DNA of 64,000 nucleotides. Source: Erodium maritimum. Its lineage: Eukaryota > Streptophyta > Magnoliopsida > Geraniales > Geraniaceae. The notes under the pieces are model-generated. The model was not told the origin of the DNA and did not search any database. It saw only the letters and a list, made by a program, of their open reading frames with translations. Positions 1 to 12,786 of the stretch are shown piece after piece. Position numbers and translations under genes: made by a program. The stretch is taken from positions 9,677,001 to 9,741,000 of the forward strand of contig OY997594.1 of NCBI GenBank assembly GCA_963921825.1, given 5' to 3'. Within the stretch, counting starts at the first letter, position 1, and the number at the start of each line of letters is the position of its first letter.

Positions 1-2693
1 ATTACATCCAATGTAATTCTTCCTTCGAACCCGTCAACTACATCCAATGTAATGACGATTCTAAGGGCTCACACACAAGGATTAAAATTCCAATTTTATC
101 TTTGCATGTGAGGTGATATGCTCGGTAAATAAAGTTAAGCATGCAATTCTAAAACACAGAATTAATCATGCATAAACTAAACCAAGCATAAAGCGATAAA
201 TATGCACATAATAGCCCCCTAAACTAACTCCCACTAGCTTCTTGAGCTCCATCGACTCCAAGCCGATGCCAACACCCGAAAAGCCACCAAATGACCTTTT
301 CGCCCTTTCTTCGTCTTGAGTAAAATATTACAATTTAATACACGACTCGCAGGTCGGGAATAAATAAATATTACAAACAAGTGGTTCGACGACCACACCT
401 TGAAAGAATAATTACACGTTAACTCTAACGGCTCGCAGGCCGTGAAAAGCGATAAATAATTAAATTGAGCTCGGGGCTATTATGTACACCATGCCAACAT
501 CACATCACACATCGTGTTATCAAACAAGCATGTTATCAAACATCATGTGATTTTCCGGTTTTAATTAATAGCCAAGTTTCGAAATTTTTTGATGCTCGGT
601 TTATCGAAACCGTTCAAAAATGAAACTTTTGAACATTTGATCTTCGAGTTCGTCATGACGGTTCCAAACTCGTCATAACTAACAAAACGGTTTAGCCTTA
701 GCATATCAACCATCCAATGGTCATGCTTGGCCTAGCTCCGTCCAACGGAGCCCCGTTCGGTCTCGGTTTCGGCTCCCCGAGAGTCCCGCTCCCGAGACCC
801 GAAAAATCAAACTTTTTTCAAAATTTCCAGATTTGAAATAATTTTCAAAAATTCATTTTACATGCATTAAATCCATAAACAAGAATTTAAAACATGTTAT
901 CAAACAATTTAGCAAAACAACATGCCAAAAACGAAACTTTCAAGCAAAACCGAAACTATGAACACCGTCTTGTGAATCCCGAAGGTAGCACGGCTCTGAT
1001 ACCACTGTTGGGTCTCGAGGTAAGGTTGGAGATGAACCAACTCGCAGCGGAAAATCAATGAAAACCAAGAGACGATTAAAACCATGAAACAACTAACAAA
1101 GAATGGATTCACAAGAGAAAATTTCAGCAGTAGTTCTTACCAAAACAAGAACACCGGGTAACGAATGATTGGCTTGAGTCTCCAAGACGCCTACGTATCC
1201 ACATGGGAATCAAAGCCACGTAGTTCTTCTCTTTGAGGACTCAAGAACACAAAAATGGAGGAGGAAACTAGCCAAACCCGAAATGGCCATGGAAGAGGGA
1301 GAGAAAATGTGTTTCCTATTCTTGTCTTGTGTTTGTTATGTTGAAAAAAGATGACTTAAACATAACAAAACCCATACTTGTCCAACTAAAAGCATGGGAC
1401 AAGTATGGTGTCAAGTAAGGTGTAAATAGGACAAAGTATGGCAAGACAAGATTGGGTTAGGTGGTGAATCACCAACACCTTAATCCTTGTCTTGCTTACT
1501 TAGTACTAATTAATCAAGACTTGATTAATTAGTTCCATGGGCCTTGGTTGCATGGGCCTTTCATGGGCCTCTTGGAACATGGCCCGTGGCCATTTCCAAC
1601 GAGGTCCCATGATTCGCTCATCGCCTCCATGCCTTCCATACCGGAAATGTCCAACATTATCCGACGCGATCAATCCCAAGACTCCAAGCCTTGTCTCGAT
1701 CCGTAAAGTCCTATTCACTTACGGGCACATGACCCAAAACCCAGTTTTGGTCATGTCCCGAGACAACTCCCTTTTGGCCATTCTCCATAAATGTGTCAAT
1801 GAGTTTCATCCTCCGGTGTGACCCTTAGGTTTATGCATGTCAATAGATCAACGTAAAATACCATTTTACTTGATCCTATTTAAGTGGCAACTAACGAGAC
1901 TTTAGTATTGCCTGACACTACATAACGAATCGACCCTGTCGATTCTAACCTTTCCGTCGTCCCTGTCATTATCCTTTTATCTCCGATATCCTGATTGAGA
2001 TAAGGCATAGAGCCGTCATCCTTATTATTCTCAATCACCGTTCCTTGATATGTGAGATGACTGAAGATCTGATACCCAGTATCATGTGCATGGCCATGCT
2101 ATTCTTCCAGTCACTCTCGATCAAGCGGCCGAGAACCGATATCTTTCCCATACCTTAGTATGAGGGATAAATCCCTTAGCCGTCTTTCGTGTCACTCATG
2201 TAGCCCGTCCCCAAGCCAATCCTGGCCGTTATGGAAGCCCTGTTACGGACAACGTTAGGCTCAGGTCAAACTCAGTTGTTGACTACATAGCGATCACAAA
2301 GACTCCTTGGTCTAAGGATACATGACAAGCTACAACACTGAATATGTTCATGACTTAATCTATGGCACATATTCAGGGCGGGTCGTCCAATATCATGTCC
2401 CACATGATATCTATGATCAGACTCCGGAATCTCATTCCAATGACTAACAGAACGTAAGCCATAAAGAGCCATCTTTCATACTAGTCGCTTCTAGTGAAGC
2501 TTTGTTGACTAGGGACCCATCGAGTGTGATCTATCTCGATCTATGGTTCTATTCGCATGGTGGGCATAGATCAGAGCACACATCGATATATTACTCCAAC
2601 ACTTAAGTAATATAAAGCCGCTTTAATTTTATTGCTAACGATGATATATACATTTGGACATTTAGGATTGAACTACGGGCACTAAGACTAACA
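1..2693 (-). mobile_element. 5' part of an LTR retrotransposon (LTR 1006-2693 plus internal leader)
   Basis: Read on the minus strand, an LTR of 1,688 bp starts TGTTAGTC at 2693 and ends CCCAACA at 1006 (TG..CA ends). One base beyond it lies a 13-nt primer-binding site matching the 3' end of initiator-Met tRNA. The internal region (1-1005) runs off the left edge and holds no recognisable coding sequence, only AT-rich leader-like DNA. The element sits inside LINE coding DNA that resumes at 2694. Superfamily cannot be assigned without gag/pol; initiator-Met priming is common in plant Ty1/copia and some Ty3 groups. Only one LTR is visible, so age cannot be judged from LTR divergence. Confidence 0.75.
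992..1004 (-). other. Primer-binding site (initiator-Met tRNA)
   Basis: The plus-strand text GGCTCTGATACCA equals the 3' end of plant initiator-Met tRNA, so the minus strand reads TGGTATCAGAGCC, the usual minus-strand DNA primer site. It is separated by one base from the LTR boundary at 1006, as expected for an LTR retrotransposon oriented leftwards. Confidence 0.85.
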
Positions 2694-4290
2694 GGAAAAA
2701 CTTTGTGTTACGGTCCCCATCAGTCAGCCAATGTTGTTTGGCTTTCTATCTTCAGAAAGTCCTTTTTTTTCAAAGCATTGTTAAACTTGATTTGCAATGC
2801 CATGCACCTTCGTATATTGGGCCGGTCCCCTTTACCATTCCCCTTCTATCGAGAGCTTCCCCCGTCTCCTTAGTATTTTCTAGAATATACCTTTTCTCTG
2901 CTTCACCCCATATGTCCTGGATGAGAGGCCCACATTCTGGGTCTTCCGCCTAGAGATTCTCAAAATGGAACTAAAGGGTTATTGGTTGTTCTACACTTAG
3001 TTCCGTATCCAGAAGGATAGGAAGATGATACGGCATTGAGATACCCACATTGTCTAGATGAACTTGAGGCCACCTATCATGAAGGTCAGTAGATATAATG
3101 GCCCTGTCTAGTTGTACCTCCACCCGGGTGGACAGTTCATTATTGCTAAGCCAAGTAAACTCGTACCCTTATAATTGTAAATCAAATAACTGTAGTTCAC
3201 TCAGTATGTCCTTGAACGAGGTGATTAAGTTTTCAGGATACGGATGACCTCCTCTATTTTTCTCTCTAGTGAAGAATGCCACTTAAATCTCCCATCCAAA
3301 TCCACTTCTTGTCCACTAGATCATTGAAGTCCCCCATGGACCGAGAAGGTCCCAAGTTTTCCATTGAAGCTCTCGATTGGCTTCTCCATAGATACCCGAG
3401 AAAAAAATTCCTTGACACCACTCCCTTGGATATAGAAATTAATATAGCGAGGACCCGACCCTCGAACCATAACCTGAAATTCCGTCCAAAGTAGCATAAT
3501 GCCACCCTGGTGGACCACCTGTCAGTACCTCAGAACCTCCAGGAAACCCAAGTTGAAGCTTTAAAGTCTCTACCCTGTCCAATTTGGCTAACGTCTCACA
3601 CAGGAAAATAACTTGGAGTTTATGACGTCGAATGATGCCCTTCAGGTATTCGACCGAGGCCATCTTCTCCAAACCCAGACAATTCCAGGACAGAATCCTC
3701 ATAGAGTTGTGAATGTGATCCGAAACTAAAGGACGTGGTTACAAAATTCACACCCACACAAAAACACAAGATCCTCGTACCCAAAAGAGACGAACTCGTT
3801 CCAAATCTCAATCCTCTGAACCCAAGAAAAAATTGGCCACCGTAAGCTCAAATTAGAGACAAACTCGGTCAGAACCAGTGCAAAACCTTCTTGATCTTTG
3901 CTGCTAAAAACCCCATGTTTCAGTTAAGCCTTCTTAAGACGATTTCAAGCCAAAATAAACAAGATAAAAGCTGTCGACGACGAAACTCAATCGCGGGAAG
4001 GGGAAACTAAAAACCAACCATCCCGGAGTTAGATTCTCGGCGGGAAGGGGTTACAGCAAGTAGTGGACAATTACAACCTTCTCCAAGGCAACGACATATC
4101 GAGATTGTTCCAAATCGAATAATTCAAAAACTGAGAAACCGAAGGCAGTTTTGAGAGGAAAAGAGTGGAACTATCTTCTTTTCCGAAGACGTTCACATTG
4201 GTTTGCGAGGGAAAACTCACGATCTACCATCGTCGACCGACCATAGCCGCCACGATAAAGAGTTTCCCTACTTGCGGAACCCTAGCAACG
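2694..4290 (-). mobile_element. L1-type LINE fragment (5' region, endonuclease, start of reverse transcriptase)
   Basis: On the minus strand a frame from 3702 begins MRILSWNCLGLEKM and continues with VIFLCETLAKLD, the opening of an APE-type endonuclease of plant L1 elements. A second frame near 3330 gives MGDFNDLV, matching the conserved GDFN block. At 2694-2750 the minus strand encodes KQHWLTDGDRNTKFF, the conserved block at the entry to the L1 reverse transcriptase. The frames do not line up, so the copy is decayed. About 590 bp upstream of the endonuclease look like a 5' UTR; no ORF1 zinc knuckle is seen. The 3' half is displaced beyond the window by the LTR retrotransposon at 1-2693. Confidence 0.8.
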
Positions 4291-6446
4291 CTCATTCTTT
4301 AGTATCCGTTATAGTTGAGTAGATATAATTTTGTGTGTTTACTAGTATTGTGGGTAAATGAACAAAAAGTTTATTATTAATATCTTAATTGGTTTATCTT
4401 AAATCTCATATACCATCATTATCATGATTTATGGATTAAAAAAACGGGTAGTAATTGTACTCCTAAGTAGCCATAATCCCAAGACAACAACTACAAAGTA
4501 GAATCGTGAGACAAGGTTAACTTGCTCTAGCGTCGTTCGAAATATGTAATTCAATATCCACTCATTCGTGTTGGACACAACCCCTTTTCGGAATGCTAAC
4601 TAGCTGTTAGACCTTGCTCGCCTCCCCATCAGCACCTACATGGTGTCTGGCCATTGAGGTTACATTGGAGACCCTCTCTTAACCCCTTACTTCTTCTCTC
4701 TCCTACCTCCTCACCAAATTTCCCCCCTTCCGTCTTTATATATGGAACCCTTCCTTGTTTCTTCACCTACCGGTGGCTGTTGGTCGTCGTTCCTGTGGCC
4801 AAGTGTTGGAAAGTATTCGTTGTCAAAGTCACTCTTGTGCTCGCCGGCTTTGGCCCATTCCCCTTCGGTGCTCCCATCTCAGACAACTGCTCTTCCTCTA
4901 CTTCTCCGCTCGGGGCCGTGCACGGAGTCGTATCGTCTCAAATCGGGAAGCTTCCTTCGTATCTGCACATGTGGTGGCCGATGTTTGGGTTGGTTCTATC
5001 GGAGTCTCATGTCGGTAGAGCTCCCCTGCCTCGCTGCTTATGAATGATTGATGGACTGTGTCTCGGTTTGGGTTGTCAGATCTCTTTTTGGGGGTGGCTG
5101 CTAGAGCTTCTTCTCGGTCCAATCGTTGCCAAAGCATCCCATTCTCTTTTCATTAGTTGATCTCTCTGGACGACTTTTTTCATTGGATGGTCTTGATTCC
5201 TTGGACTTGAAGTTGGCTTTTAGTCGTGGCATCACCAGATTCGGTCTCTATGGCTTGAGTTCTAGTCATCGCTGCTTGTTCATGAGGTGTGGTGGTTGCG
5301 GTGGCAGTAGTCTTAGGGAGTTCCGTCTGGTTTTTGTGTTGGCCACCGAAGTTTTCGACTGTTGTAGATCAGCTCCCTGTTGTGGTGTCGGTAGAGCCTC
5401 TCTCGTGTTATCAAAAGTGGTCACTTTCAATTCTGACCCTATGACACGTTTTTTCATCCACCTGGGTATTGATCGTTGTGGTTTTGGTCTAGGCGCCTCG
5501 GTTGGTTCGTTTGGTTTTTTGGCGTTATCATTCTAGATCTGGTCATGGGACACGTTTCTTCATCCTACTGGGCATTGATCGTCGTGGTGCTGGTATTGGT
5601 AATTCAACTCTTATGCTTCAGATTTATGCCCCCTCATTGTCTCTTTATCGTTATCTGATTGGTATTCATCTGCTCTCTTCCATAATTGTGGTTAGAGCTC
5701 GTCGGTTTAGGGTGTTGGACACCGGTGAGCGGTTTGGAAACTGTGCCTTTTAATCTTTTAAATTCAGTTTTGATTTTTGGGTATAGTGTGTCCGGGTGGG
5801 TTTTTCCCTCCTGTTCTGTCTTTTTCGTTTTGGGTGTACGTCGCTGAGTTGTTAGTGACTGCCTTTCAGTCTATGTGATAGGTTGATGGTCCTGATAAGA
5901 CAGGGTGCACTACATTATTTGGTAGTCGGTTAGGTATATGTCAGTATCGTTTGTGTTTAATGGTTGGAAAATTAGGGTTTTGACCTTCTTTAATCTTGTG
6001 TGCTTCATGATAAGAAAATCAGGGTTATAGACTTAATTTACTGCTCTATTCTTAATGTTGGTAAAATTTGGATTTTTAGACCCTTTTCAATGTATTCTCC
6101 CCTTGTTGGGATTGTTTTGAGGTTGAGCTCTCATGCCAAAGCTCATTTGTTTTGTTGGTTGTTAGTTTGATCCTTTGAAGGGATCAGAGGAGCCTATGGC
6201 ATGCTCTTGTCTTTTAGGGTTCTCTAGCTCGACTTTTTTTGTACCATTTTTCTTCCACCGAAGAGGTTTTATTTTATATATTTGCTTTATTGATTAAAAG
6301 AAGTTAACAAAATATACTAAAAAAAAGTTTGTTGTTCAAGAAGACTTGCAGAGTAGAAGCCCAAGAATATGCCCAGAACAAAAATACACTTCAATTCGAT
6401 ATAACAAATACGATGTGGATTGTGTGTTTCGCCTTTTTGAGGTAAA
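4291..6446 (+). repeat. Unclassified repeat-like sequence, pyrimidine-rich then GT-rich
   Basis: There is no gene here. From about 4600 the plus strand is C/T-rich, then G/T-rich, with short open frames in several frames at once and no conserved domain. A diverged duplication of about 105 bp spans 5440-5640: the phrases CACGTTTTTTCATCC and CACGTTTCTTCATCC are each followed by a GGTATTGATCG-like or GGCATTGATCG-like stretch. Wording near 6040-6180 resembles 11150-11330, suggesting that both are copies of one retroposon or LINE untranslated region. Confidence 0.35.
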
Positions 6447-6456
6447 CCCCTTGTTT

Positions 6457-7333
6457 TTTTGAGCGAAAGGTGCAATTCAATAATTTAAATTCAAATACAT
6501 ATGAGTGCATCAGGAATAAATCCATGACCACGAAGAACAGACAAAAGACACAATGGTGTCGCAGTTCTTTTTATACTATAACCGTCCCTGATGGTATTGG
6601 GTGGGCCAGCTAACACTGAGTCGTGATGCCGTATAAGCAAGGAAGGAAGACGGGGGTTGAGAAGGTGATACTGGAATATCTGCTCCACAAATTGGCCAAG
6701 GACTTCAACAAGAATAGTGGGACACAATACATGAATCGGGATTCCCTCCCTAGAAAAATCTCTGATTCTCTGTTCACTAGGCATTGAAGTTGCAAGGAAA
6801 GGCTCAAATAAAGTAAAAAGGACCCGCTCAGTTAGCCAGATCCATAACCGTGAAATGGGTCGAGGCGGTTGCGGTGGTGGAGGTCAGGGAGAAGGGCGCG
6901 CCGGCTGCGGCTGCGGCTTTAGGGTAGACTTTAGAGACGGGGTTGCATTAGAGGCGGCGACGACCTCAGAGACAACGACAACTTCTCAGACGGCGGTGGC
7001 AGCATCAGGGACGGAGGCCTCAGAGGCGGAAACCCTCGGAGTTGTAGAGGAGAGACCGAAACAGGTCGGGAGACGCTGCTATGGTGGCGGAAGAAGGTGA
7101 ACGTCGCGGTGGCTAGAGGCGGCTCGAACAAAAGACTGGCAGAGAAAACCTTCGCGTAATCCTTAAGGAGGGTGCAAGAAAGAGGATCTGTAGAGGAGAG
7201 AAGCACAACCATGACATATGTCATAGCAAAAACCATGGCCATAACGATGATTTTTGGGTGCTGCGACAAAAAACTTCTTTTAGAGAGAGGTTTTTGGTAT
7301 TCAACTTTCTGATGATACACCCGCTCTAGGTCG
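6457..7333 (-). mobile_element. Non-autonomous polyA retroposon, copy 1 (about 877 bp)
   Basis: The element lies between direct repeats of ACCCCTTGTTT (6446-6456 and 7334-7344) and has its polyA run (T on the plus strand) at the left end. The 5' half on the minus strand is GC-rich, with CCGCCACCG-like words; the 3' half contains a GTCTGTTCTTCGTGG block shared with the copies at 12787-13664 and 23145-23530. There is no coding capacity. Target-site duplication plus polyA marks LINE-machinery retrotransposition. Confidence 0.7.
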
Positions 7334-7344
7334 ACCCCTTGTTT

Positions 7345-8445
7345 GATAGCAAGATCATCACATAATAGAAAATTTGCATAATAGCTTTATTTTGACATAT
7401 GGGTGCTGAATAACAGTTTGCCTTTCAAATCTTTAGAAACTAGTCTGCATTCTGAGTGGAAACCGGATTAAGAATGATACACATTTAAGTAATATTCTTA
7501 ACAATATACATGGTTGGTTAAGATATGAGATGAATATGAATAATAAGATATCATACGACCAAAACTATTTTCCGTCCGTGCGTGTCAATTCAGTCTATAG
7601 CCACGTTCTTCTTCATGTACAAACTCCACAAAACTATGCTCTATATCGTTTTATTCAAACCCTATGATTGAAGATTTGAAGTAGTGGTTAATTTTTTCCG
7701 TCGGATTATGGTAACTTTATGGATTGTCGGGCACTACTTTTTGATAATTGATATCCACTTTTCTGCATCTGACAAAGAAGTAACAATTATCTTTGTTCTC
7801 ATATTTATAATTGATAGATAATAGTTGGTCACCGTTTTTGAAGATTTTTACATGAAACTATTCTGTACAACGAGAGTACAAGTCTACCAAGACAACGATT
7901 TTATATTCAAATTGGCCAGAACATTTTAATTTGTAGATTGTATAATAATCTCATTGTGGCCAAACCATTAGAAGACAACATCAAATTAAGAATGTCGACA
8001 AACAAATCTAGCTACTGATAAAATTTCGGTGAATGATAGCATATTTACACGCAGATCCTTGACAGTTGACAAGACGTTGGGGGTATATTTTAATCTCAAA
8101 TCCCAATTATCGTTGCATTATTAAAGGCAAATCTCTATCAACGCATGATATAAATTCTATATTATTTTTTGTTGCAGATAGCTGACATAAGGTCAAATTT
8201 GATAAAGTTGGAGTCAGTAAACAACTTCAGATTCAGGTGGTGTGTGAAAACTACAAAATAATATCCTCAGATAGATATGATCATGACAGACTAAAATTTA
8301 TCGTGTGGAATTAAATATATATATATATATATATATATATTAGTAGAGGTCAATTCAAACTAGTCTTGTGAGCAGCCTATCAACCGAATCATGTGTTCGG
8401 TTTAATACAACGAATAGATCATAAAGACTACAATTTGAGCAGTGA
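7345..8445. other. AT-rich spacer, no gene seen
   Basis: No open frame or known repeat is recognised in about 1.1 kb of AT-rich DNA. A (TA)n microsatellite occupies about 8313-8341. Confidence 0.6.
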
Positions 8446-9100
8446 TTTTTTTTGAGGAAATACGAGATAATATTATAACTGATAATGAAAAGTGTTTACA
8501 AGAGAGAAACAGTGTAAAATAGCATAATTGAAATAACAATAGAACATAATGTAAAAGCGCTTTATAGAGATCGGTTGTTGTCTGAAAAATGATATTGCGA
8601 TAGCGTCCCATGCGGTACTGAAATAGCGGCCGATGAACACCGATACAACGGCTCCAAACTGATTGGCACATGCCGAGCATGCCTGGTGTTGATGGTTGTG
8701 GTGGTGGACTGGATATTCCCCTAGGATGTCAGCGTGCGTCATCCTCCCTTGAATGATTATGGTATGGCTCCAAAACGCGGGAATGCTGACCTCTGAGCTG
8801 CTAGGGAAATACTGCACCGGTTCTTGGTGGTATTGCTCCCACCTTACGTCTAGAGGGGCGGTGTAACCGACCGAACCCCCTCTGGACAATCTCCGCCTCA
8901 TTCCGTGAGGCGAGGGTGCTTTGTGCCCCTCGTCGCTGCATATGATGTTCCGTCCAATCGGGTAGCACCTGCCGAGTTCTCATCCGCATAGATCCTGGCC
9001 TGTGACCCTTCCCCTCTGGCCGGGCCCGTTTTCAATGGGCCCCGACCCACTGCCACCTGATGGAATCCCATCATGAATGGCCCACCCGCCTCCAATCCGT
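8446..9100 (-). mobile_element. PolyA retroposon, minus strand (family shared with 49915-51194 and 19130-19640)
   Basis: A polyA tail on the minus strand is seen as T8 at 8446-8453. Moving 5' on the minus strand, the blocks GGATGACGCACGCTGA, CAGTCCACC and AAGCACCCTCGCCT occur in the same order as at 50690-51190 and, more diverged, at 19130-19640. No protein domain is visible. The 5' boundary is not resolved and may extend to about 9400. Confidence 0.55.
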
Positions 9101-10565
9101 GACCGCCTCACCCCAGACCAAGACCATGAAGTCCTATTTCACAGGCCTACGATCTGTCGACCCATAGCGATGGCCCAACCCAACACGAGTGCCTCTCCAG
9201 ATACTTTTTCCACCGCTCTCGAGGTGTATTTGGTTGACGCTTGGAGATTGATCCAGATCTGATAGTGGGACGCCTTTCTCTACCTTCACAGGTCTGATAG
9301 GTGCGGATCCGGTACCATTTTCCTCCCTCGTTGGGCTTCGCCGCTAGTCACTTCTGCAGCCATAAATTTCGGTACACCTAGCTCGCCTCTCCGCTCCGTT
9401 GTTCTTTGAAGTAACTTTCTGGTGCATCATCCTTAGTTCTGATTCCTTCTCCTACTTTTCTCCCCTTCTAGTTGGTTCAGGACTCACCGGGGAGTGTTGG
9501 CCTCCGGTGAGGATCTTGCCTTTGTGCACTTGTTGCGGGTGAAGGTGCGGCGTGTTTAGGGGGTTTCTTTTCCAACATGGCCTAGAGTGGGTGTCGAGGT
9601 TGGGGAAACCCGTTTTGGTCTAGATCTGACGTCTCCCGCACCTCCTTCGTCATCGAACGGGTCAGGCTTTGGCTTTTAATTGGGTGTTAGCCCTAGCTTT
9701 TTTTGGTCCTTTTGGATCTTTATCGATCTACCGGAGTTTCTTTCGCACGGATCGTTTCATCACACTTCGACATCTCTACCGTTGAGTTCCAGGGTAGGCT
9801 TTTTAGCCTCGTCCGGTGGTGTTGGCCTTAGGTTCAGAGATACGTGGTTTTGAGCCTTTTGGTTAGTCGGAAAGGGTTCTTCAAACCGTGTTCCGGTGTT
9901 GCGGGGTTCATCATTACTTGGCTCTGCTACTGGATACAGGCTTCTTCACTCGTTGTGCGACAGGGGTGCTGGGCTCGAGGGTGGTCGGATCATGACTAGT
10001 TTGCAGCGTGGGTGTGGCTCAAGGACGACTCAGGACTCGTGGTCTTTGTTTCTTTTTGATCCTACATGTTGGCTGTACTTGGCACTTTAGGCCTGTCTAG
10101 TTTTGGGCCTAGTATTTATTTGTTGAGAGTTTTTGGGTCTAGTGTTTATTTGTTGAGATTATCTGTTTTGTTCTAGGCCCAATTAGACATTTGTTTAGGC
10201 TTGTTTCTTCCCTTGTTAGACTTATATTACCTTGTTTGCTGGTTATACCCTTCTTGGGTCTATTACCCCTAGATGGGCTTGGTTAGGTGCCCATTGTTGG
10301 ACTTAGTTCGGTGCCCCTTGTTGGGCCTCGGTTGGTTTTTGTTGAGTTTGCCTCGTGTGGTGTCCCCTGGTTGGGGCTGTTTGTTGTTATTTCTTATTGA
10401 AGGGTTTGGTATTGTTGAGCCCCGGCTTGTGGAGTTTCACTTGTTTGAGGCCGTGCTTGGTTACCGGTGCTCGGTTATGTTTCAGAGGGTTTTCAGCTCT
10501 TGCTCTCTCCTATGTCTTATAGGATTGGAGCCTCGATAGTTCTTTGTCGTTTCAAAAAAAAAGGT
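9101..10565 (+). repeat. Probable polyA retroposon, plus strand
   Basis: This GT-rich, non-coding stretch ends in TTGTCGTTTC followed by a run of nine or more A at about 10554-10563, the way plant L1-derived retroposons end. Internal phrases repeat, such as GTTTATTTGTTGAG near 10110-10160 and TGGGCTTGG/TGGACTTAG near 10270-10330. No target-site duplication could be fixed, so the 5' end is uncertain. Confidence 0.4.
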
Positions 10566-11589
10566 TTAGTATCTAAACGAGAGTATATATACATAAAAAA
10601 ACAACTAAAACTCCTTATAAAGTGTCTGGGTAACGAGCTTTTTCTCTAATCTGATCAGTAGTTCGTCTTTTTTATTTCCATGCTTTCCCGTTGATTTACT
10701 TGTCTTGTTTAGGAGTTCTCCAACTCCTCTTCTCAACCGATGGAGATTTGGAGTCGGTTTCGCCTAACTCTCTTGTTGGATTGCCTGCTAGTATTGGCCG
10801 ACAGTTGGTTATCTCGTTAATCGAGCAGTGTAAGGTTTGTGAGTCCCGTTAAGTAGTGGAATTATTAGGTTTCAGGTCTTTCTTCATTGTTGAGGTGAAT
10901 GTTCTCGAGCTCGACTAAGCCTCGCCATTCCAGTTTGTCATGGCTGGTTTTGGAGTTGGTAGAGTCGACTCCTTACGAGTCAATCTGTGGTGTAGGCCCG
11001 GATTAGGTCTTCCCTATGAAGACTGAGCAGTGCTCGTTTGCGTCCCATGGATCCTTAAGATAGGCCTGATTCTCTCGGCATCCTCAAGACAACAGGTTTG
11101 CAGTGGGAGGTGTGTTGAGTATTGAGAAGTCGATCTTGCTAATTTGATTATTAGTTCTTCATGTTGGTAATATTTGGGTTATAGATTTTCTCTTTTTGCT
11201 CTTCATGTTTGTAATATTTGGTAGTTAGGCCATAAAATTTCGCTCCTATCCTAAGTTTGTTTACTTTTGGTTCTTTATTTGTTCACTTTCTGTAGTTCTG
11301 ATTTGAGGTGCCTCTTAGGCATGCTCGTGGTTGTATTCAGAACGCCTTGTGTGGTATGCTCTTAGTTGTGGTTTCACTGTGTTGTGCCTGGGAAGTTGGA
11401 TGTGTCTAATATTGGACTTTTATAGTCTATTGTCAAACTTTGTACTTCACTTTTGACATGAAGTTTCATTTTAACATATGCCTTACTGACAAGATAAAAC
11501 ACTTATAAAGAAAAGACTTGACATTTTAATTGTTATCCTCCACTTTACAAATTTTAATAGGGATTTACGACACATATGAGCAACTAACA
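10566..11589. other. Spacer, T-rich, no gene seen
   Basis: No coding sequence is recognised. The stretch shares loose phrases (TTGGTAATATTTGG, TTTGAGGT) with 6040-6180, so it is probably another old retroposon copy. Confidence 0.4.
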
Positions 11590-11853
11590 ACGAAGTAAAG
11601 CAAAAACTTGACCTTCATTATAATACGCAATTCAGATTTTACGAGTTTCACACATCACTAAACAGAATTAATTATACAGCAAACGACAAGGATTGACCAT
11701 TACAGCATTACCTGTTAATTGGTACGAACCATTACTACGCACCAACATCAATCCAACACAAGACAACGGTTGGTACACACACGTGATGTTTTCAACTTAT
11801 TTTAAACAGTACATAATATTATTTTCATGACCATGCCTCATTTTATAGCATGA

Positions 11854-12429
11854 CTATGCTGCCTTGACGAGATGAGTATCAAATTCCTCGATGAAGATGT
11901 TGATGAGAAACTCAAAGTAATTAACGGGAGCCGGAATACTCTCTTTCAGTTTCTCATACTCCAAAGTAACCCTCACCATGTTCTTCGCACCGTGTCCACC
12001 GGGAATAGCCTGAAAGATCCCCTTGTAATCCTTGTACAGCTTCAGCACATCTCCTTCCACTGCAGTTATTGTCACCGATTTGTTCTCATCGTTGTGTGTG
12101 ATCTTTTCCTTCAGGGTTTCGGTTTTTCCATCTGCGTACATAACATATTGTTAAAATATAAAACTATAATTAGACTTTCAACTATCAATCAATGATAAAT
12201 ATGGAGTATGTGTATACTTTAGAATATATACAAAATATTACGTACTAATGGTGTAGGTCCAGTTCTTGATAGCGCCATCGTGGTGCCAGTCACCTTCATG
12301 AAGCTCGACGGCACCAATTTTGTCAGAGATGGTAGAGAAGTGGTGAACTTGTTCCTTCATGATGCTGTAGTACTTGTCAGCAGAACCCTTGATTTCGGTT
12401 TCTACAATCAGCTTACCTTTGAGACCCAT
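11854..12429 (-). CDS. MLP-like protein (Bet v 1 / PR-10 fold), copy 1
   Basis: A small soluble protein of the major latex protein branch of the Bet v 1 superfamily, whose members bind hydrophobic ligands in a central cavity; the ligand here is unknown. There are two exons: 12429-12246 (ATG at 12429) and 12131-11854, joined by GTACGT..CGCAG. This gives 153 residues, the usual MLP length of about 150. The N-terminus MGLKGKLIVETEI, the HEGDWHHDGAIKNW segment (the family's modified glycine-rich loop), a mid block ITAVEGDVLKLYKDYK and the C-terminal helix ending FDTHLVKAA are all family-like. A TATA box lies about 95 bp upstream. Both frames are open and the gene looks functional. It is a duplicate of the gene at 23845-24485, with identical intron position. 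Confidence 0.9.
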
Positions 12430-12522
12430 TATTTGATCGCTTAATTTGGTTGCAGTGTGAAGATAGAGAGAAGTTTGAGGGGAGCTAACTGTTGTTGAAG
12501 AAAATTGCTTGATGCCTGCTTT

Positions 12523-12532
12523 CTTTATATAG
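12523..12532 (-). promoter_or_regulatory. TATA box of MLP copy 1
   Basis: The minus strand reads CTATATAAAG about 95 bp upstream of the ATG at 12429. The same sequence stands at the equivalent place before MLP copy 2 (24578-24587). Confidence 0.75.
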
Positions 12533-12786
12533 ACAATAATGTATACATACTATTCACTATTCTGAGTTTCAAAACTCAGGTGCAATGAGTATTTAGTTGA
12601 CATTCAGGAATACAGTACTAAGTTTAAATATGGTTTGTCTTCCGAAACAGTATATACCCATTACTTGATAACTGTATCATCAATTCGGCTTCTTTTATTT
12701 CTCTCTTGAAACTTTATATATGGTTGAGTTGTACAGTGTTCATATTCTACATGTTTGGTTGGTCATTTCAATCTATACTATTCTAT

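Noticed and set aside
992-1004. tRNA gene remnant
   Set aside because: Only the 13-nt 3' end of initiator-Met tRNA is present, next to an LTR; it is a primer-binding site, not a tRNA gene.
4654-5753. Cluster of short plus-strand open frames
   Set aside because: Three frames are open in the same C/T-rich DNA, with no conserved protein and no intron signals; probably repeat sequence.
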